From Batillaria attramentaria (taxonomy: Eukaryota > Mollusca > Gastropoda > Batillariidae): a DNA stretch of 64,000 bases. The notes beneath the pieces are model-generated. The model ran no database searches. It had not been told where the DNA came from and saw only the letters and a program-made list of their open reading frames with translations. Each line of letters opens with the position of its first letter. Position 1 is the first letter of the stretch. Below are positions 52,250-63,374 of this stretch, one piece after another. Location of the stretch: the NCBI GenBank assembly GCA_018292915.2, contig JACVVK020000005.1, positions 3,005,001 through 3,069,000 of the forward strand, in the 5' to 3' direction. Both the position numbers and the translations under genes were made by a program.

Positions 52250-52720
52250 TATAAGGAGACTTCTGGTACAGTTGCACTTGTGACTTGTGCGCTCGAAAGT
52301 ATCTATCTTAATAATAATAATAATAATGAGTATTGTATAGGCGATTTACCGAATTTCATGAATCGGCTCAAAGCGCCGCAATCTGAACCCAACACGCACG
52401 CTCACGTGAATCACACGCATTCCCTCACACACTGGACATAAACACATTACAATCTTAGAGATATTAGCAGAGCTCCGAATGCAGCTCGTTGACGTTTGAT
52501 GGCCGCGCGGCGAACGAGGAAAACTCAGCCGTGCGGAGCTACAAGGTTGAGTGTCGTATACGACACAGTCACCGTCTACTGCGGATTTTTTTTTCTCGAT
52601 CAGCTGAACGTTATGCTGTCCGTGCATGTATTTGTGCATGTGTCTTAGTAGTGTGATGACACCACCAAAACAGACTCAGAACGACCTGTGAGCCTAAAAG
52701 TCTTAAAATTAGTGCCTTTA
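52250..52720 (+). repeat. Repeat family H, copy 2, with nested SINE-C fragment
   Basis: H blocks (GTGCGCTCGAAAGTATCTAT, GAAAACTCAGCCGTG, CAGCTGAACG, CACCACCAAAACAG) are split by an inverted SINE-C tail (about 52312-52456) between TCTTA direct repeats. Confidence 0.78.
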
Positions 52721-53459
52721 ACGAAAGTCTTAGAGGAATTAAGACCAAAAATGCCAAGAAGTTAGATCTGGAAATATCTAAGTTCTTCTTCTTCTTCTTC
52801 TTTTTTAATTTAAATTCTTTTCAATTCGTCACTCGTAACTCCAAGATGCATTGATTTGTATTGGGACAAATCCCAAAAGCTGCGCCACGTCAGTTACGCA
52901 ATTTCTGCTTCACACAGTGAAACACTATACGGAATCCTTAGTAAAATATCTAAAGGGAACGTCGTACATTGTGTAAACGGTATAATGTTGGTAAAAGCAA
53001 AATCTGGCTACTGAGAAAAGTGCGTAACTGACATTCCACTCCGAGCAAATACTGTTTGAACTGCCCCGAGCAGGTGTTCTTTCAAGTTCTTTTCTCGTCT
53101 TCTACACCGTGTCTAGACTTTCGCTTTCAGAGCCTCCCTTTTCGCGAAGGTTTGACTTTATGCCAGACACCCAGCACCAAGACTAGACAGCCGTCATGTT
53201 CTCAATATCGTGCTGATTGGTCAGTCCCTCGAGGTCTGCGTGACTGGCTGATTCATTTCTTCGACGACTCTTGTCTCCTTTTTTGTGGAGATAGGACAGA
53301 CAGTCTGTCGATGTTTCCTTCCTCTTACAATGCGTCTATCTGAAGTGGAACTTTCTCTCACTTTGTGATTGTTCGTAGGTCTTTTCTCTTCTCCTTCACT
53401 TTTGACTATTTCGTAACGAGCTTCCAGGTTAAGGATTTGTCGTGTTTAAAACAAGGCAG
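52721..53459. other. Intergenic, no recognised feature
   Basis: A CTT repeat (52786-52802) and unique-looking DNA. No gene is seen. Confidence 0.4.
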
Positions 53460-53855
53460 TCGACGTCATCGTAGTTGCCGTCGTCGTCGTCATCACGTCA
53501 ACATCATCATCGTCATTGCCGTCGTCATTGTCATCATCATCGTCGTTGTCTTCAATACGTCTGCATATCATTGTCATCATCAATATGTCAATACACACAA
53601 TATGTCATCATCAGTATGTCATCATAATCGTTGTCGTCGTCATTGTCATCACCATCGTCGTCGTTGTCGTCAATACGTCAGCATCATCGTCGTCGTCGTC
53701 AGTACGTCAGCACCATCGTTACTGTCGTCATTGTCATCATCATAGCCGTCGTCGTTAATGCGCCAGCATCATCGTCGTCGTCGTCATATTTGTCATCATC
53801 GTCGTCTTCAACACATCATCATCATTATCATCGTCATCATCATCATCAACATGAA
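53460..53855. repeat. Imperfect (CAT/CGT) trinucleotide-rich tract
   Basis: About 400 bp of CATCATCGTCGTC-type repeats with a recurring AATACGTCAGCATCATC word. It opens long meaningless Ser- and Val-rich frames. Confidence 0.9.
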
Positions 53856-54904
53856 CTGCTCTGTGTAACCTTCAGAGGCTTTCTTCTCGGCTGTCACATC
53901 TCAGTCACGGACAGCAAGAGTACGTGTGCAGCTCATGTTTCAGCCCGAAAATCTACCTCAAACCTGAAGTGGCCTGCGTGCCGTCCCCAAGCAGTGGTGT
54001 GCACCAGGATTCATGTGAATTTTCCGGCTGAACTATAGAAAGTTGGGCTGAAGCTGGAGACTGGGGGAGAGGAGGGAGAGGGGTTAACTTGTTCACGACC
54101 ATGCACCCAGCCTTTGTGCAGAGCCCTTGTATACCGTTGCCAGCCACACACCTAGACACCGGGCGCTGACGCGTGAGGACGCTGTTACCAATCACCCACA
54201 ACCCATGTTATATCTCCGCTCTCACTGTGGCCGCTATTCCCAATTTTTCCCATCAAAAATATTTTCCCATGAAAGTGCCTATAACGATCTTTCAAACCAT
54301 ACCAAACATAACGAGGAAACGTCGGAGGAAGACCTCTAAAACCCAAATCAAAAAATTGCTAAAAATCGCCCGGTTGGCAAGGGTTGCGCACGCACACAGT
54401 GCCTGGGTCACGGCGCGGGGTCAAGGTCGGCATTGTCCTATGCAACTACTGGCACATCAAAAACCACTGACCAGTTTAGACTGACGCATGTGCACATATT
54501 CACAAATGCGAACAGTTTCACGACGTGAAATCTCACAGCCCAGAACCCCGATAAACACAAAGAGTCAGTCAAGATGTCGACACCTGAGTGCTTTAGGAAA
54601 GAGAAGATAACGCGGTGCGTCTGACGCGGTTGATTCCTTTTTTTTTTATGTCCCTTGAAGGTAAGGAAATAAACTACTTTGACTCTGACAGCGATTCACG
54701 CCAACGCGTAACATTTTACGTACATGCCGACTGATGCATATCAAGTACAGACACCTCGTCCTTCAGTGCCTGGTGATAAAATCCGACCAAGGTTTCCTAT
54801 GCTGCCAAAATTCTAGATTGTAAAACATGCATGGCATCCTTCACTTTTTTGTCGTAAGCACAAGTTTGACAACACACGCACCCACCCACCCATCCACCCA
54901 CCCA
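53856..54904. other. Intergenic, possible LINE tail
   Basis: TGTCCCTTGAAGGTAAGGAAATAAACTACTTTGACTC (54648-54688) resembles a LINE 3' end. CCCACCCACCCATCC repeats precede a CA tract (54877-54952). No gene is seen. Confidence 0.4.
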
Positions 54905-54907
54905 TCC

Positions 54908-54952
<45 letters not shown>
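54908..54952. repeat. (CA)n microsatellite
   Basis: CA run after ACCCATCC-type repeats. Confidence 0.93.
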
Positions 54953-54954
<2 letters not shown>

Positions 54955-55018
54955 GATAAAGATGAACAACAGCAACCAAAGAGCAGAGAAAAATGTGGTG
55001 AATAAATTCGTCACAGCT

Positions 55019-55640
55019 GGATTTTGCAGAAACCGACTTCCTCCCCAACCCCATTATCCTGGGGACAGGGAGGCACAGACCGAGACGTCACAGCCAGAAT
55101 CGGCAAGGCAAGAGCAGCAATGGTCATGCTGAAGAACATCTGGGCATCCAAAGTTGTCAGCATAAGAACCAAACTTCGCATCTTCAACTCCAACGTGAAG
55201 TCAGTTCTGCTCTACGGATGCGAAACATGGAGGACAACGAAGACGATGCAGCAGAAGATCCAGACATTTCTCAACACCTGTCTGAGGCGCATCTTCAACA
55301 TCCGATGGCCAGAGAAGATCCGAAATGAAGAGCTGTGGGAGCGAGCGGGGCAGGAACCAGTGGCCAAGCAGATCCTGTGGAGGAAGTGGGGCTGGATTGG
55401 ACACACCCTCAGGAAGCCAGCATCCAGCACCACACGCCAAGCCCTGACATGGAACCCGCAGGGGAAAAGGAAGAGAGGCCGGCTTCGCAACAGCTGGAGG
55501 CGGGACACTGAGGCAGAGCTATGTAAGCAGGGGACCAACTGGACTGGAGTGGCAAGAGTAGCCCAGAACAGAGTGCGATGGCGAAGGGTTGTCGATGGCC
55601 TATGCTCCACGTGGAGCCAAGGGCCTAAGTAAGTAAGTAT
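55019..55640 (+). pseudogene. 5'-truncated RTE-like LINE, C-terminus of ORF2
   Basis: An open frame of about 200 codons ends at TAA 55630-55632. It contains ARIGKARAAMVMLKNIW, TKLRIFNSNVKSVLLYGCET, LRRIFNIRWPEKIRNEELWE, WGWIGHTLRKPASSTTRQAL and RGRLRNSWRRDTEAE. These are hallmark words of a LINE family that is very widespread in molluscs and other invertebrates and is often mis-annotated as a host gene. It ends in (TAAG)n. The RT catalytic core is absent. Confidence 0.88.
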
Positions 55641-55848
55641 ACAAATGCATCTTACAGTGGATAAACATAGTGATCTAAGTTCAGTTCAGTTCGGTTCTCT
55701 GTTCTCGGAAACGCCCTTACGCGCTCCACGTCGTCTCCCAATGTCCTTTTTGAGACTATCCCAATGTTCTCGTGACAGTGTGGAGGGTAATCGATTCAAG
55801 CGATCGCAAGTTTGCCTCTTTCTGAACCTACACATTAAACAAAATTTG

Positions 55849-55932
55849 CGCGCGCGCGCGCACACACTCACACACACACACGCACGCACGCTCACACGCA
55901 CGCACGCACGCGCGCGCGCGCGCGCACGCACG

Positions 55933-55965
<33 letters not shown>
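55849..55965. repeat. (CG)n/(CA)n/(GCAC)n tract
   Basis: Alternating CG (55850-55861, 55911-55925) with CA and GCAC repeats; Z-DNA-prone composition. Confidence 0.95.
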
Positions 55966-56504
55966 TGTAAGTGTGACTTGAGCAGCGCCTCAAATTCACC
56001 CACTGCATCCTCCCTCAACGACCCCCCCCCCCCCACCCCGGCCCGCATTCCCACCCTCACCCTCCCCAACGGTGTTGATGTTTACAAGTCCTGGGTTGTT
56101 TACATCACCTTGTCCAACAGGTGGGTGTGTCGATGTCCGCCAGTGCCCGCTATCTCAACCCTGCCACGACTAGAATAGATAATAATTACCACGCTCACAT
56201 TATCTACAGGGGCGCCCTAGAAAACTGGGCCGCCAATAAAACTCTTACTTTTAAAGACACGTATACCGACAAAATCTAGGCTCATGAATTGTTCTGGGGA
56301 TGATTTGGTGGTGCCACGAAGACATATCTACAGTTGCAGCGTCGAACGCGCTGGCACTAGAACCAACAAAAGCCGAAACGCGAGGAGGAGAGCACTGCGT
56401 CTGCCACAGCCGTGAGTTGACTAGGACAGCTCTGGGTCGATGAAGTTCTCGCTCGCACAGCCAGCAGACGGCAGTGGAGTGCATTGAGAGCTGTACTTTA
56501 TCAT
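55966..56504. other. Intergenic, no recognised feature
   Basis: A C tract lies at 56023-56034. The rest is unique-looking with no recognised exon. Confidence 0.4.
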
Positions 56505-57240
56505 TAAAGGCCCTAATTTTATGACTTTTAGGTTCACAGGTCGTTCTGAGCTGTTTTTGGTAATGTCAAGCATCACACCACTAAGACATACACAAACACT
56601 TGCACAGACAGGCTTGCGTTCAGCTGACTGAAGTCAAAACGCAGTAGCCGGTGATTGTGTCGTATGTATACCGCTTTGGGCGGTCGGTGGTCTAGTAGTT
56701 AACAGACTTGTCACTAATGCGAGAGGTCAGGGGTTCGAGTCCCGCTCGGAGCCAAGAATTTTTCCTTCTCGTATGCGGCACCGTTCATTCGGGCCGATCG
56801 TCGGGGGTTCTCTTCGGGTACTCCGGCTTCCTCCCCCGCTGCTTTGGAAATGTTCAGCCCACCAAATTTGAAAAATAAATGCAATTCTAAATTCCGAAAT
56901 TTAAATAGCTGAGCTGACCCTTCGCACCACGTGACTGTAATGTGTTTATGTCCAGTGTGTGAGAGAATGCGTGTGATTCACGTGAGCGTGAGTGTTGGGT
57001 TCAGTTCGCGGCGCTCTGAGCCGATTCATGAAACTGGGTAAAGCGCCTATACAATACTCATTATTATTATTATTATTATTATTCGACACTCGACCTTGTA
57101 GCTCTGGATGGTTGCGTTTTCCTCGTGCGCATGGTCATCAAACGTCAGTGTGTCGCACTCTGAGCTCTACTAATCTGTACGATAGACTATTTTGAGCCTG
57201 CAGGCACAGTCACAAGCGCAACTTGTCTCCATGTATAAAA
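56505..57240 (-). repeat. Repeat family H, copy 3 (inverted), with nested SINE-C
   Basis: The reverse complement matches the H blocks at 37.4 and 52.3 kb. A full-length SINE-C splits it at 56687-57085. Confidence 0.8.
56687..57085 (+). mobile_element. SINE family C, full length
   Basis: A box GGTCTAGTAGTTAACAG, B box GGTTCGAGTCC, same body as 41003-41385, with an ATT-repeat tail (57059-57082). Confidence 0.9.
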
Positions 57241-57289
57241 CCTGGTAATGGTAGCAACAGAGTCTTGATGGACTGAACTGATGGGCACA

Positions 57290-57765
57290 AATACACAGGG
57301 CCTCAAAATGCCTATATATTCCCCATTAGCCTCAGGCATCATAGTCACCCCCTAAAAACGCTTCAATCTAGAAACAATTACTACCATTCAACAGACCATT
57401 CAAAGGCACGCACCTGACATGGGTTTAAAAAAAACAACTTGAATGTCTCCTCTCCGCTCAGGCCTCGCTGGAGTAATGCACGTCTACTTTCTCTTTAGGC
57501 CAGAGAGGCAGTTCGCACAAATCCGCTTGCCTCGTTTGTGTCCCACCTCTGTGCAAAACGTCCCAGCTCCACTGGCAGCTTACCTCTTTTTGTGACCGCC
57601 TGCCATGCACCTTGACCTGCATAACACAAAACTCACGAAAATCACGCTTTTTCGTCACCAAAAAAAATCGCTACAGACTAACACACACGCCAAACAGGGT
57701 ACCTCAAATAAACACCAAACATGACCTCACGGCCAATTTGTGTCCTTACGCCTGATGGACTTTTT
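57290..57765 (+). repeat. Repeat family J, contiguous copy
   Basis: Joins in one piece the two parts found at 48290-48560 and 49888-50235. The junction reads TTTAAAAAAAACAACTTG. Confidence 0.75.
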
Positions 57766-57863
57766 CGAGGTTACAGGCGCATATCCTAGCCCAACTGTTC
57801 CAAGACATAACTTCAAGTCGGCTGTCTTCTGTGAAGTCTAGTCAGCTTGGAATATTTGTCTTT

Positions 57864-58535
57864 AAACTGGCTAATTCCGTCTTTGGTTCGCCAACTTATG
57901 TTTTGGAACAGTTTCGCTCGTGAGTGCGTTTTTGCGTCCGAAATGCTCTGTCTTGGTGATTAGTACAGCTCTTCATGCGGTACAGTGTTGTTCACACTTG
58001 GCGTTAGCGGTCAAACACTTTTTCACTACTTCATTATCCCTTTCGGAAAATTCGGGCTGCTTCCCCCAGGGGAAGCGCGTCGGCGCGGTGCAGCAGCACC
58101 CAGTACCTATCCTGTTTTGTTTTGTTTTTACAGTTTTGCTGGGGAGGAAAGCCGGATAACCTAGAGAGAAACCCCCGATGAGCAGCCCGGCAGCCAGGAA
58201 AAACTTGACCGGTATCACATATCACAACTGGTTCGATCCCATGCTTCATCGCCAAGACATTGGTGACGGCCGTTCAGTAGTACAGCGGCTAAATCCGACG
58301 CGCTACCTATTAGACCACCTCTCACCCCCCCCCCCTTTTTTCTGCGACTGTTGTTACACCACTGGAGCGCTCGGTGTGGTCGGTGTGGTCGCCGTGTCAT
58401 CGAGTACGCTTCTGTTGGCTCAGTGCCAGCTTTACAGACGCAGTTACTGTCCAGGCCTAAGTGGTATGATATTAGATACCACGAAAACAGTTCAGAACGA
58501 CCTGTGAGCATAAAAATGGTGGCGTTAGCCCCTTT
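57864..58535 (+). mobile_element. SINE family E, copy 3, with nested tRNA-like insert
   Basis: Body as in 8036-8382, split at about 58017-58345. The insert, read on the minus strand, has an A-box-like TGGTCTAATAGGTAGCGCG, so it is probably another tRNA-related SINE. Confidence 0.72.
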
Positions 58536-58893
58536 AATGTGGAGTGTGCCCGTCACCGCCTGACACGTTGACACTGTTACGCGTGTCAATCTGTTACGAA
58601 GCATCGCCACATGAACATAAACTGATCTCAGTGAGAACAGCCAGATATGCACAGGAGAAGGTATTTCTGGAGAATTGTTATCTCCATCGTGCACGAGTAT
58701 CCCAGAAGAGCATACGGAATAAAGCACGTGCGTGAATCGCTGGCATACACGGCCAAACCCGGAAAAAGAAAAGTCAAAAACGTGGGATACTCATATGCGC
58801 GGTACAAAATGTGCTATTTTTAGCACAGTTTGTTGCACAAGCTCACCACGAAAAAGCTGTACATTTCTTTTTCTGACCTATAAATCCACGCAC
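58536..58893. other. Intergenic, no recognised feature
   Basis: Unique-looking. If the next feature is a real minus-strand exon, this would be its downstream intron. Confidence 0.3.
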
Positions 58894-59036
58894 CTTGAAC
58901 ACGCCTTCATGGTCTATAATTGTAAAACCAAGGTTGGCAGGTGTTCCAAAAATAGACTTGGCTCGTTTGAGGTCCTTAAACACCTCGTCAGTCAAGTGTT
59001 TACTGAGTTTTTGTGGCGCGTCACAGAACAATGCCG
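58894..59036 (-). CDS. Possible coding exon of an unknown gene
   Basis: The minus-strand frame reads ALFCDAPQKLSKHLTDEVFK, then DLKRAKSIFGTPANLGFTII, then DHEGVFK. It ends at a good donor AAG|GTGCGT (58894/58893). A possible but weak acceptor (ctctccgattag) ends at 59037. Composition and residue order look protein-like, unlike the neighbouring frames. I do not recognise it and find no partner exon, so it could also be chance or an old repeat. Confidence 0.25.
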
Positions 59037-59137
59037 CTAATCGGAGAGGCAATCGCCACGTGACGCTATCTTATGTGTTGTGTCACTTCTGCCGTGGCGT
59101 ACTCATTAATTCTAGCAGACGATTGCGGCAGAAGAGA

Positions 59138-59140
<3 letters not shown>

Positions 59141-59231
<91 letters not shown>
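59141..59231. repeat. (TC)n-(GT)n compound microsatellite
   Basis: TC run then GT run of about 55 bp. A G tract follows at 59265-59278. Confidence 0.95.
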
Positions 59232-59234
<3 letters not shown>

Positions 59235-59358
59235 GTTTCATGTTCGTAAGTACGTTCGATCATTTGGGGGGGGGGGGGGTTACTTGTTTGTTCGTTTTTC
59301 AAAACGGCAAGTTTGGAAATAGGTCGCAAGACCAAAACTTACACCGTTTTAAAATAAA

Positions 59359-59364
<6 letters not shown>

Positions 59365-59409
<45 letters not shown>
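59365..59409. repeat. (TC)n microsatellite
   Basis: Immediately precedes a truncated SINE-B. Confidence 0.95.
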
Positions 59410-59412
<3 letters not shown>

Positions 59413-59415
59413 CGC

Positions 59416-59537
59416 TCGAGTCATGAGTTCGAATCCCGGCCGAGGCCAAATATTTGTGATGGCCTTTTTCTCGTTATCCCGTCTTTGATATCACCCATAC
59501 GTGGTGGAAAAGGGCGTTAAATTCCCAAACGCCCTCG
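59416..59537 (+). mobile_element. SINE family B, 5'-truncated
   Basis: Starts GAGTCATGAGTTCGAATCCC, body GGCCAAATATTTGTG to GGGCGTTAAATTCCC. Confidence 0.8.
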
Positions 59538-60124
59538 CGGTCTATGGAATGATGACCGAGTCTTTGCTTACAAGTGCAGCGTCTGTTTCAGACTCCTACC
59601 CACTTCTGATCTTCCTAGGCGCAGGCCATCTGTCATGCTTGCCCCGCCGGCGAGGGTATCTGCTCCGTCACTGCCTTTCACCACTGTGTGTGTGCGTGCA
59701 CTAAAACTTTTTTTTTTTTTTTTTTGGCTACTATTATATTTTTGTTGACGTGGACATTTCGTTCCCAGCATCCAGAATGGTTCTGTTATCAGACTATTAG
59801 CGATCCAGTGAAACCCGTTTCTGGTCACAATTCACGCAACACGTAATTGTTACAGGAAGGGTGGGTCTCCAGGTCAGGCGACCCTGTTACATTATACTCG
59901 TGTAACAAGTGAACTACAGGGATTAGGGTCGCGCCAACTACCGTTAGTGTCCCGGCAGGTTCTGCTTGTGCTCAGTCTGTGTGCTAGTACAGAGTCGGAA
60001 AAGTAGTAGTTTTTATCTCCGCACCCTGATAGCGCCCATTACCACGACTGCTGCCCGCCCAACGTAATGAACGACGTCGGGTGCATTGTTTTAGTTACTC
60101 ATCATTCTCCCATTTCTGGCGTAT
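59538..60124. other. Intergenic, no recognised feature
   Basis: A T tract lies at 59708-59725. No gene is seen. Confidence 0.4.
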
Positions 60125-60605
60125 CCTGACTTTTTTTTCGCCCACTCTTTGTGAATGGCCGGGAAGCTGGGACAAGGACAATACACTCCCGAACAGTTCA
60201 CTCTCGGACAATTCGTTATGACACGTACGTTATCATTCTCTTACTCCTTTTGGATCCAGACTTTTTCCCTCTTTGTGAATGGGGAAGCTGGGACAAGGAC
60301 AATTCACTCCCGAACAGTTCACTCTCGGACAATCCGTTACGACACGTACGTTATCAACTTATCATTCTCTTACTCCTTGTGGATCCAGACTTTTCCCCGT
60401 CTGAGAATGGGGAAGCTGGGACAAGGACAATGCACTCCCGAGCAGTTCACTCTTGGACAAATCGTTACGACACATTATCATTCTCTTACTCCTTGTGGAT
60501 GCAGATTTTTTTTTTACCTCTTTGTGAATGGGGGAGCTGGGACAACGATAATACACTCCCGAACAGTTCACGTCGGACAATTCATTACGACACATTTCGC
60601 TACCC
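60125..60605 (+). repeat. ~125-bp minisatellite, about four units
   Basis: Repeated GAATGGGGAAGCTGGGACAA, ACTCCCGARCAGTTCACTC and TATCATTCTCTTACTCCTT blocks at a spacing of 122-126 bp. It opens two long overlapping frames, which is an artefact of repetition. Confidence 0.92.
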
Positions 60606-60892
60606 ACAATTTTTGCTCCCAGGTTCCGCGTTGTTTTTCGATATTGTTGTTGTTTCTAAGTTTCGTTGGACTTTGAGGTAAAGTGGCCTCTTCTAAAGGT
60701 GATCTCGTCTAATTTGGAAACTGAACGAGATTTCACCAAGAGACTCCCCCCCCCCTTTTTTTCCCCGCAAACTGTGTAGTTTAGAACATCGGTACTCGAT
60801 CAACGAGATTGCCCCATTTGTGAAGGTTACTTGACGTCATCCTGTCCCCCTCCCCTCGCACCCCCTCCTTTACACCCCCTCCCCCAACTCTC

Positions 60893-61100
60893 TCTCTCTC
60901 TCTCTCTCTGTGCGTGCGCATGCACGGGTGAGTGGGTGACTGTGCGTGCGTGCGTGACCCTCTGTGTGTGTGTGCGTGTCTGCATCATGCGTGCCCCTGT
61001 ACCCCTGTGCTTCTGTGTGTGTGTGTGTGCGCGCGCGCGCGCGTGTGTGCGTGCGCGCGTGCGTGCGTGCATGCGTGCGCGCGTGCGTGCGTGCGTGAGT
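60893..61100. repeat. TC, GT, GC and GTGC simple repeats
   Basis: A patchwork of dinucleotide and GTGC tetranucleotide runs. Confidence 0.9.
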
Positions 61101-61529
61101 GTCGAATGTTATTCTAGCAGCTGAATTAATAAACTTTCTCCTGTCGTTAAATGTCAGCGGTGCAATATTTTCCCGTTATGGCACACGTGATATACAGAAC
61201 ACCAGTGCTCCCAAATTCTTCATGCAGTTCAAGCAAACTTCAAGAATTAAAAAAGATATCTTTCGAGTGTACCTTTTTTTTCTCTCTTTAAATCATAAAT
61301 GCCCCGTTCAATTTACACTTCAGGCTATCGGTTCATTTTATGGATCTCAGGATATCTGAGGTAATTATGTTCTGCACACACCTAATTAGTTGTTCTAATC
61401 ACGCGCTGAGCATGAGGTGCTGTGTTCTTGTATCTCAAGTGCCAGACGGCCGATCAAGTGGGTGCCGTTCCCTGCACCTGTAGGCCTTTTCTCCGCCGTA
61501 GAACTATATCATCTCGCCACGGTTTTGGG
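61101..61529. other. Intergenic, no recognised feature
   Basis: AT-rich unique-looking DNA. Confidence 0.4.
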
Positions 61530-61696
61530 GTGGGTGGGTGGATGTTTGGGAGTTTAACGTCCTGTTCCACCATGTATGGGTGATATAAAAGACGGGGCAA
61601 CGAGAAATAGGCCAGCACAAATATTTGGCCTCAGCCGGGTTTCGAACTCACGACCCGAGCATTGAAAGTCCAACGCTCTACCATTCGGCTAGAGGC
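61530..61696 (-). mobile_element. SINE family B with TSD
   Basis: Full head and body in reverse. CGGTTTTGGG repeats lie at 61520-61529 and after a C tract at about 61719-61728. Confidence 0.82.
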
Positions 61697-61919
61697 CTCT
61701 TCCCCCCCCCCCCCCCCCGGTTTTGGGTCTTTTCAGGTTTATAGATTTTAAAATGGGGAAATCAAAAAGAGGTAGAAAGAACCTGTCATTTTTTCAAAAT
61801 CGATATCTGACAACCATGACACACTGCATTTGAACGCAGATGGAGAGCACTGTTTGTGGATGACGTCATTGGTAAACAGTCTTTGACGTTTTAGTTGACA
61901 CTTTTTCGGTTTTGGCCTT

Positions 61920-62110
61920 GCATGGCAAAAATCAGGCAAGATTAACGGTTCCTTGACGGCTCAGTCTTACTGCAGCAAACACGAGTATAATAAATGTATA
62001 ACACTCCCGCTAAGCCAAATTGAAATCCACGCAGACATAAATTAATTATGATTTCTTGACCGAGGCCGCTCTTTCACAACCCCAAACTTACTTGGTATGA
62101 ATTGAGTTAA
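61920..62110 (+). repeat. Dispersed ~190-bp repeat, copy 3
   Basis: Matches 11460-11655 and about 970-1170 (inverted). Confidence 0.68.
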
Positions 62111-62465
62111 ACCCGCAACCGACCACTCAAGCAAAGCAGGGACATGTCGCTGCGTCGGAGATTGCTGGGTGATAAAAATAAACATAAACGTCACTCGAAC
62201 ACCTTGGAAACACTTGAGGGTGCGCGAGGCGCCTCTCTCGTGACGTCATGTGCTTCTGCACGTGCAGATTATTACGCTCTGCACTGAAACACACGGGCAA
62301 AATGTTTGAATAGATTGAGCTACGTTAAACATGCACACATGTATTTTTTGGTGCAAAGAAAGAAAGAAAAAGGTCTGTTGGACGGGGGAGCGGGTGGATG
62401 CGACGGGGGAGGATGGATGAAGGGTGAACTGAGTCAGTTGGGTTGGAAATGTCGCAGTGGGGAGG

Positions 62466-62501
<36 letters not shown>

Positions 62502-63138
62502 GAGAGACAGACAGAGAGATGACTGCAAATTTTATTTAAACCAAAGACAATGTTAGTCTAGTGCAAAATAGCTATTTTAAAAGCGTTTGTTGTTGTTGTT
62601 GTTTTTCGTTCTCTGGCAAAAAGAAAATATTTAAAATGAGCGGTGGATGACTGGGACGGGGTAAGGGGGGAGGTGACTGTGGAGGGTGGAAGCCTCCCAC
62701 CCCACCCCCAAACAACAACAACAGCAACAACAAACACAACTTCCCGCTCCGGCTAGGCCTGCCTAACTTCTGTTCTTTACGCTGCCCGTGTGTCACTATC
62801 AAATTGTCATTTGTTTGGAAACTGGGCACGTGCAACGGGGTAATTTCCCCAGCAACGTTTTGTCATTTCCTGTCATATTTTCTCCTGATAATGGCCCCTC
62901 GTTTCACGCTCGCATTGCAGACTTTGGCTCATCATTTCCTCGGCCTCTGGCAATACTTGCTGCACCTCGGGGTGAAGTCAAGACGGCGGGGAGCTACTTT
63001 GTCTCCCTGGGCAGACTCGTAGAATAGCCACAAATCCAGCAGGTCATGCAAGGGCAGATAAATCAGGCTAAGAGTTACTTCGATTCAAAAGTTTTGGTAA
63101 AGAGTGTTGTAAGCTATAACCAATTCTTTGAAAACGAC
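62111..63138. other. Intergenic; GA/CAGA microsatellite at 62461-62520
   Basis: Apart from the simple repeat and a TTG run (62587-62604) nothing is recognised. Open frames at 62788-63027 lack support. Confidence 0.4.
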
Positions 63139-63325
63139 CGGTCCCCGTAGTGTAGTGGTTAGCACTTCGGACCATGGACCGGGAGACCCGGTGTAACAGG
63201 CCAGAATCTACCCCTGGCCCCGAATCTACCCGGGTAGAAACTGGACTAGGCCAGTTTAAACCCGGGTAGTTTCTGGCCTAGGCCAGTTTCTACCCCCCTG
63301 GCCCCGAATCTACCCCCCCCCCCCC
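63139..63325 (+). mobile_element. SINE family G head joined to a palindrome-rich TACCC repeat
   Basis: The head CCGTAGTGTAGTGGTTAGCA to GGGAGACCCG matches 8886-8934 and stops abruptly at 63194. It is followed by alternating GGCCAGWWTCTACCC and GGGTAGAAACTGG words and a C tract. Confidence 0.7.
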
Positions 63326-63374
63326 CGGTCTGAGCTAAATTCGAATTCGTTGTACTGAGCCAGATTGACAATTT

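Noticed and set aside
53365..54038. Ser/Val/His-rich frames
   Set aside because: Products of a CAT/CGT trinucleotide tract in several frames at once.
55024..55632. 200-codon frame that could be taken for a host gene
   Set aside because: The sequence is the C-terminus of an RTE-like LINE ORF2, with a second damaged copy at 51.0-51.5 kb.
60151..60681. Two overlapping frames of ~175 codons
   Set aside because: Both are created by a ~125-bp tandem repeat that happens to lack stops; the same repeat reads open in two frames at once.
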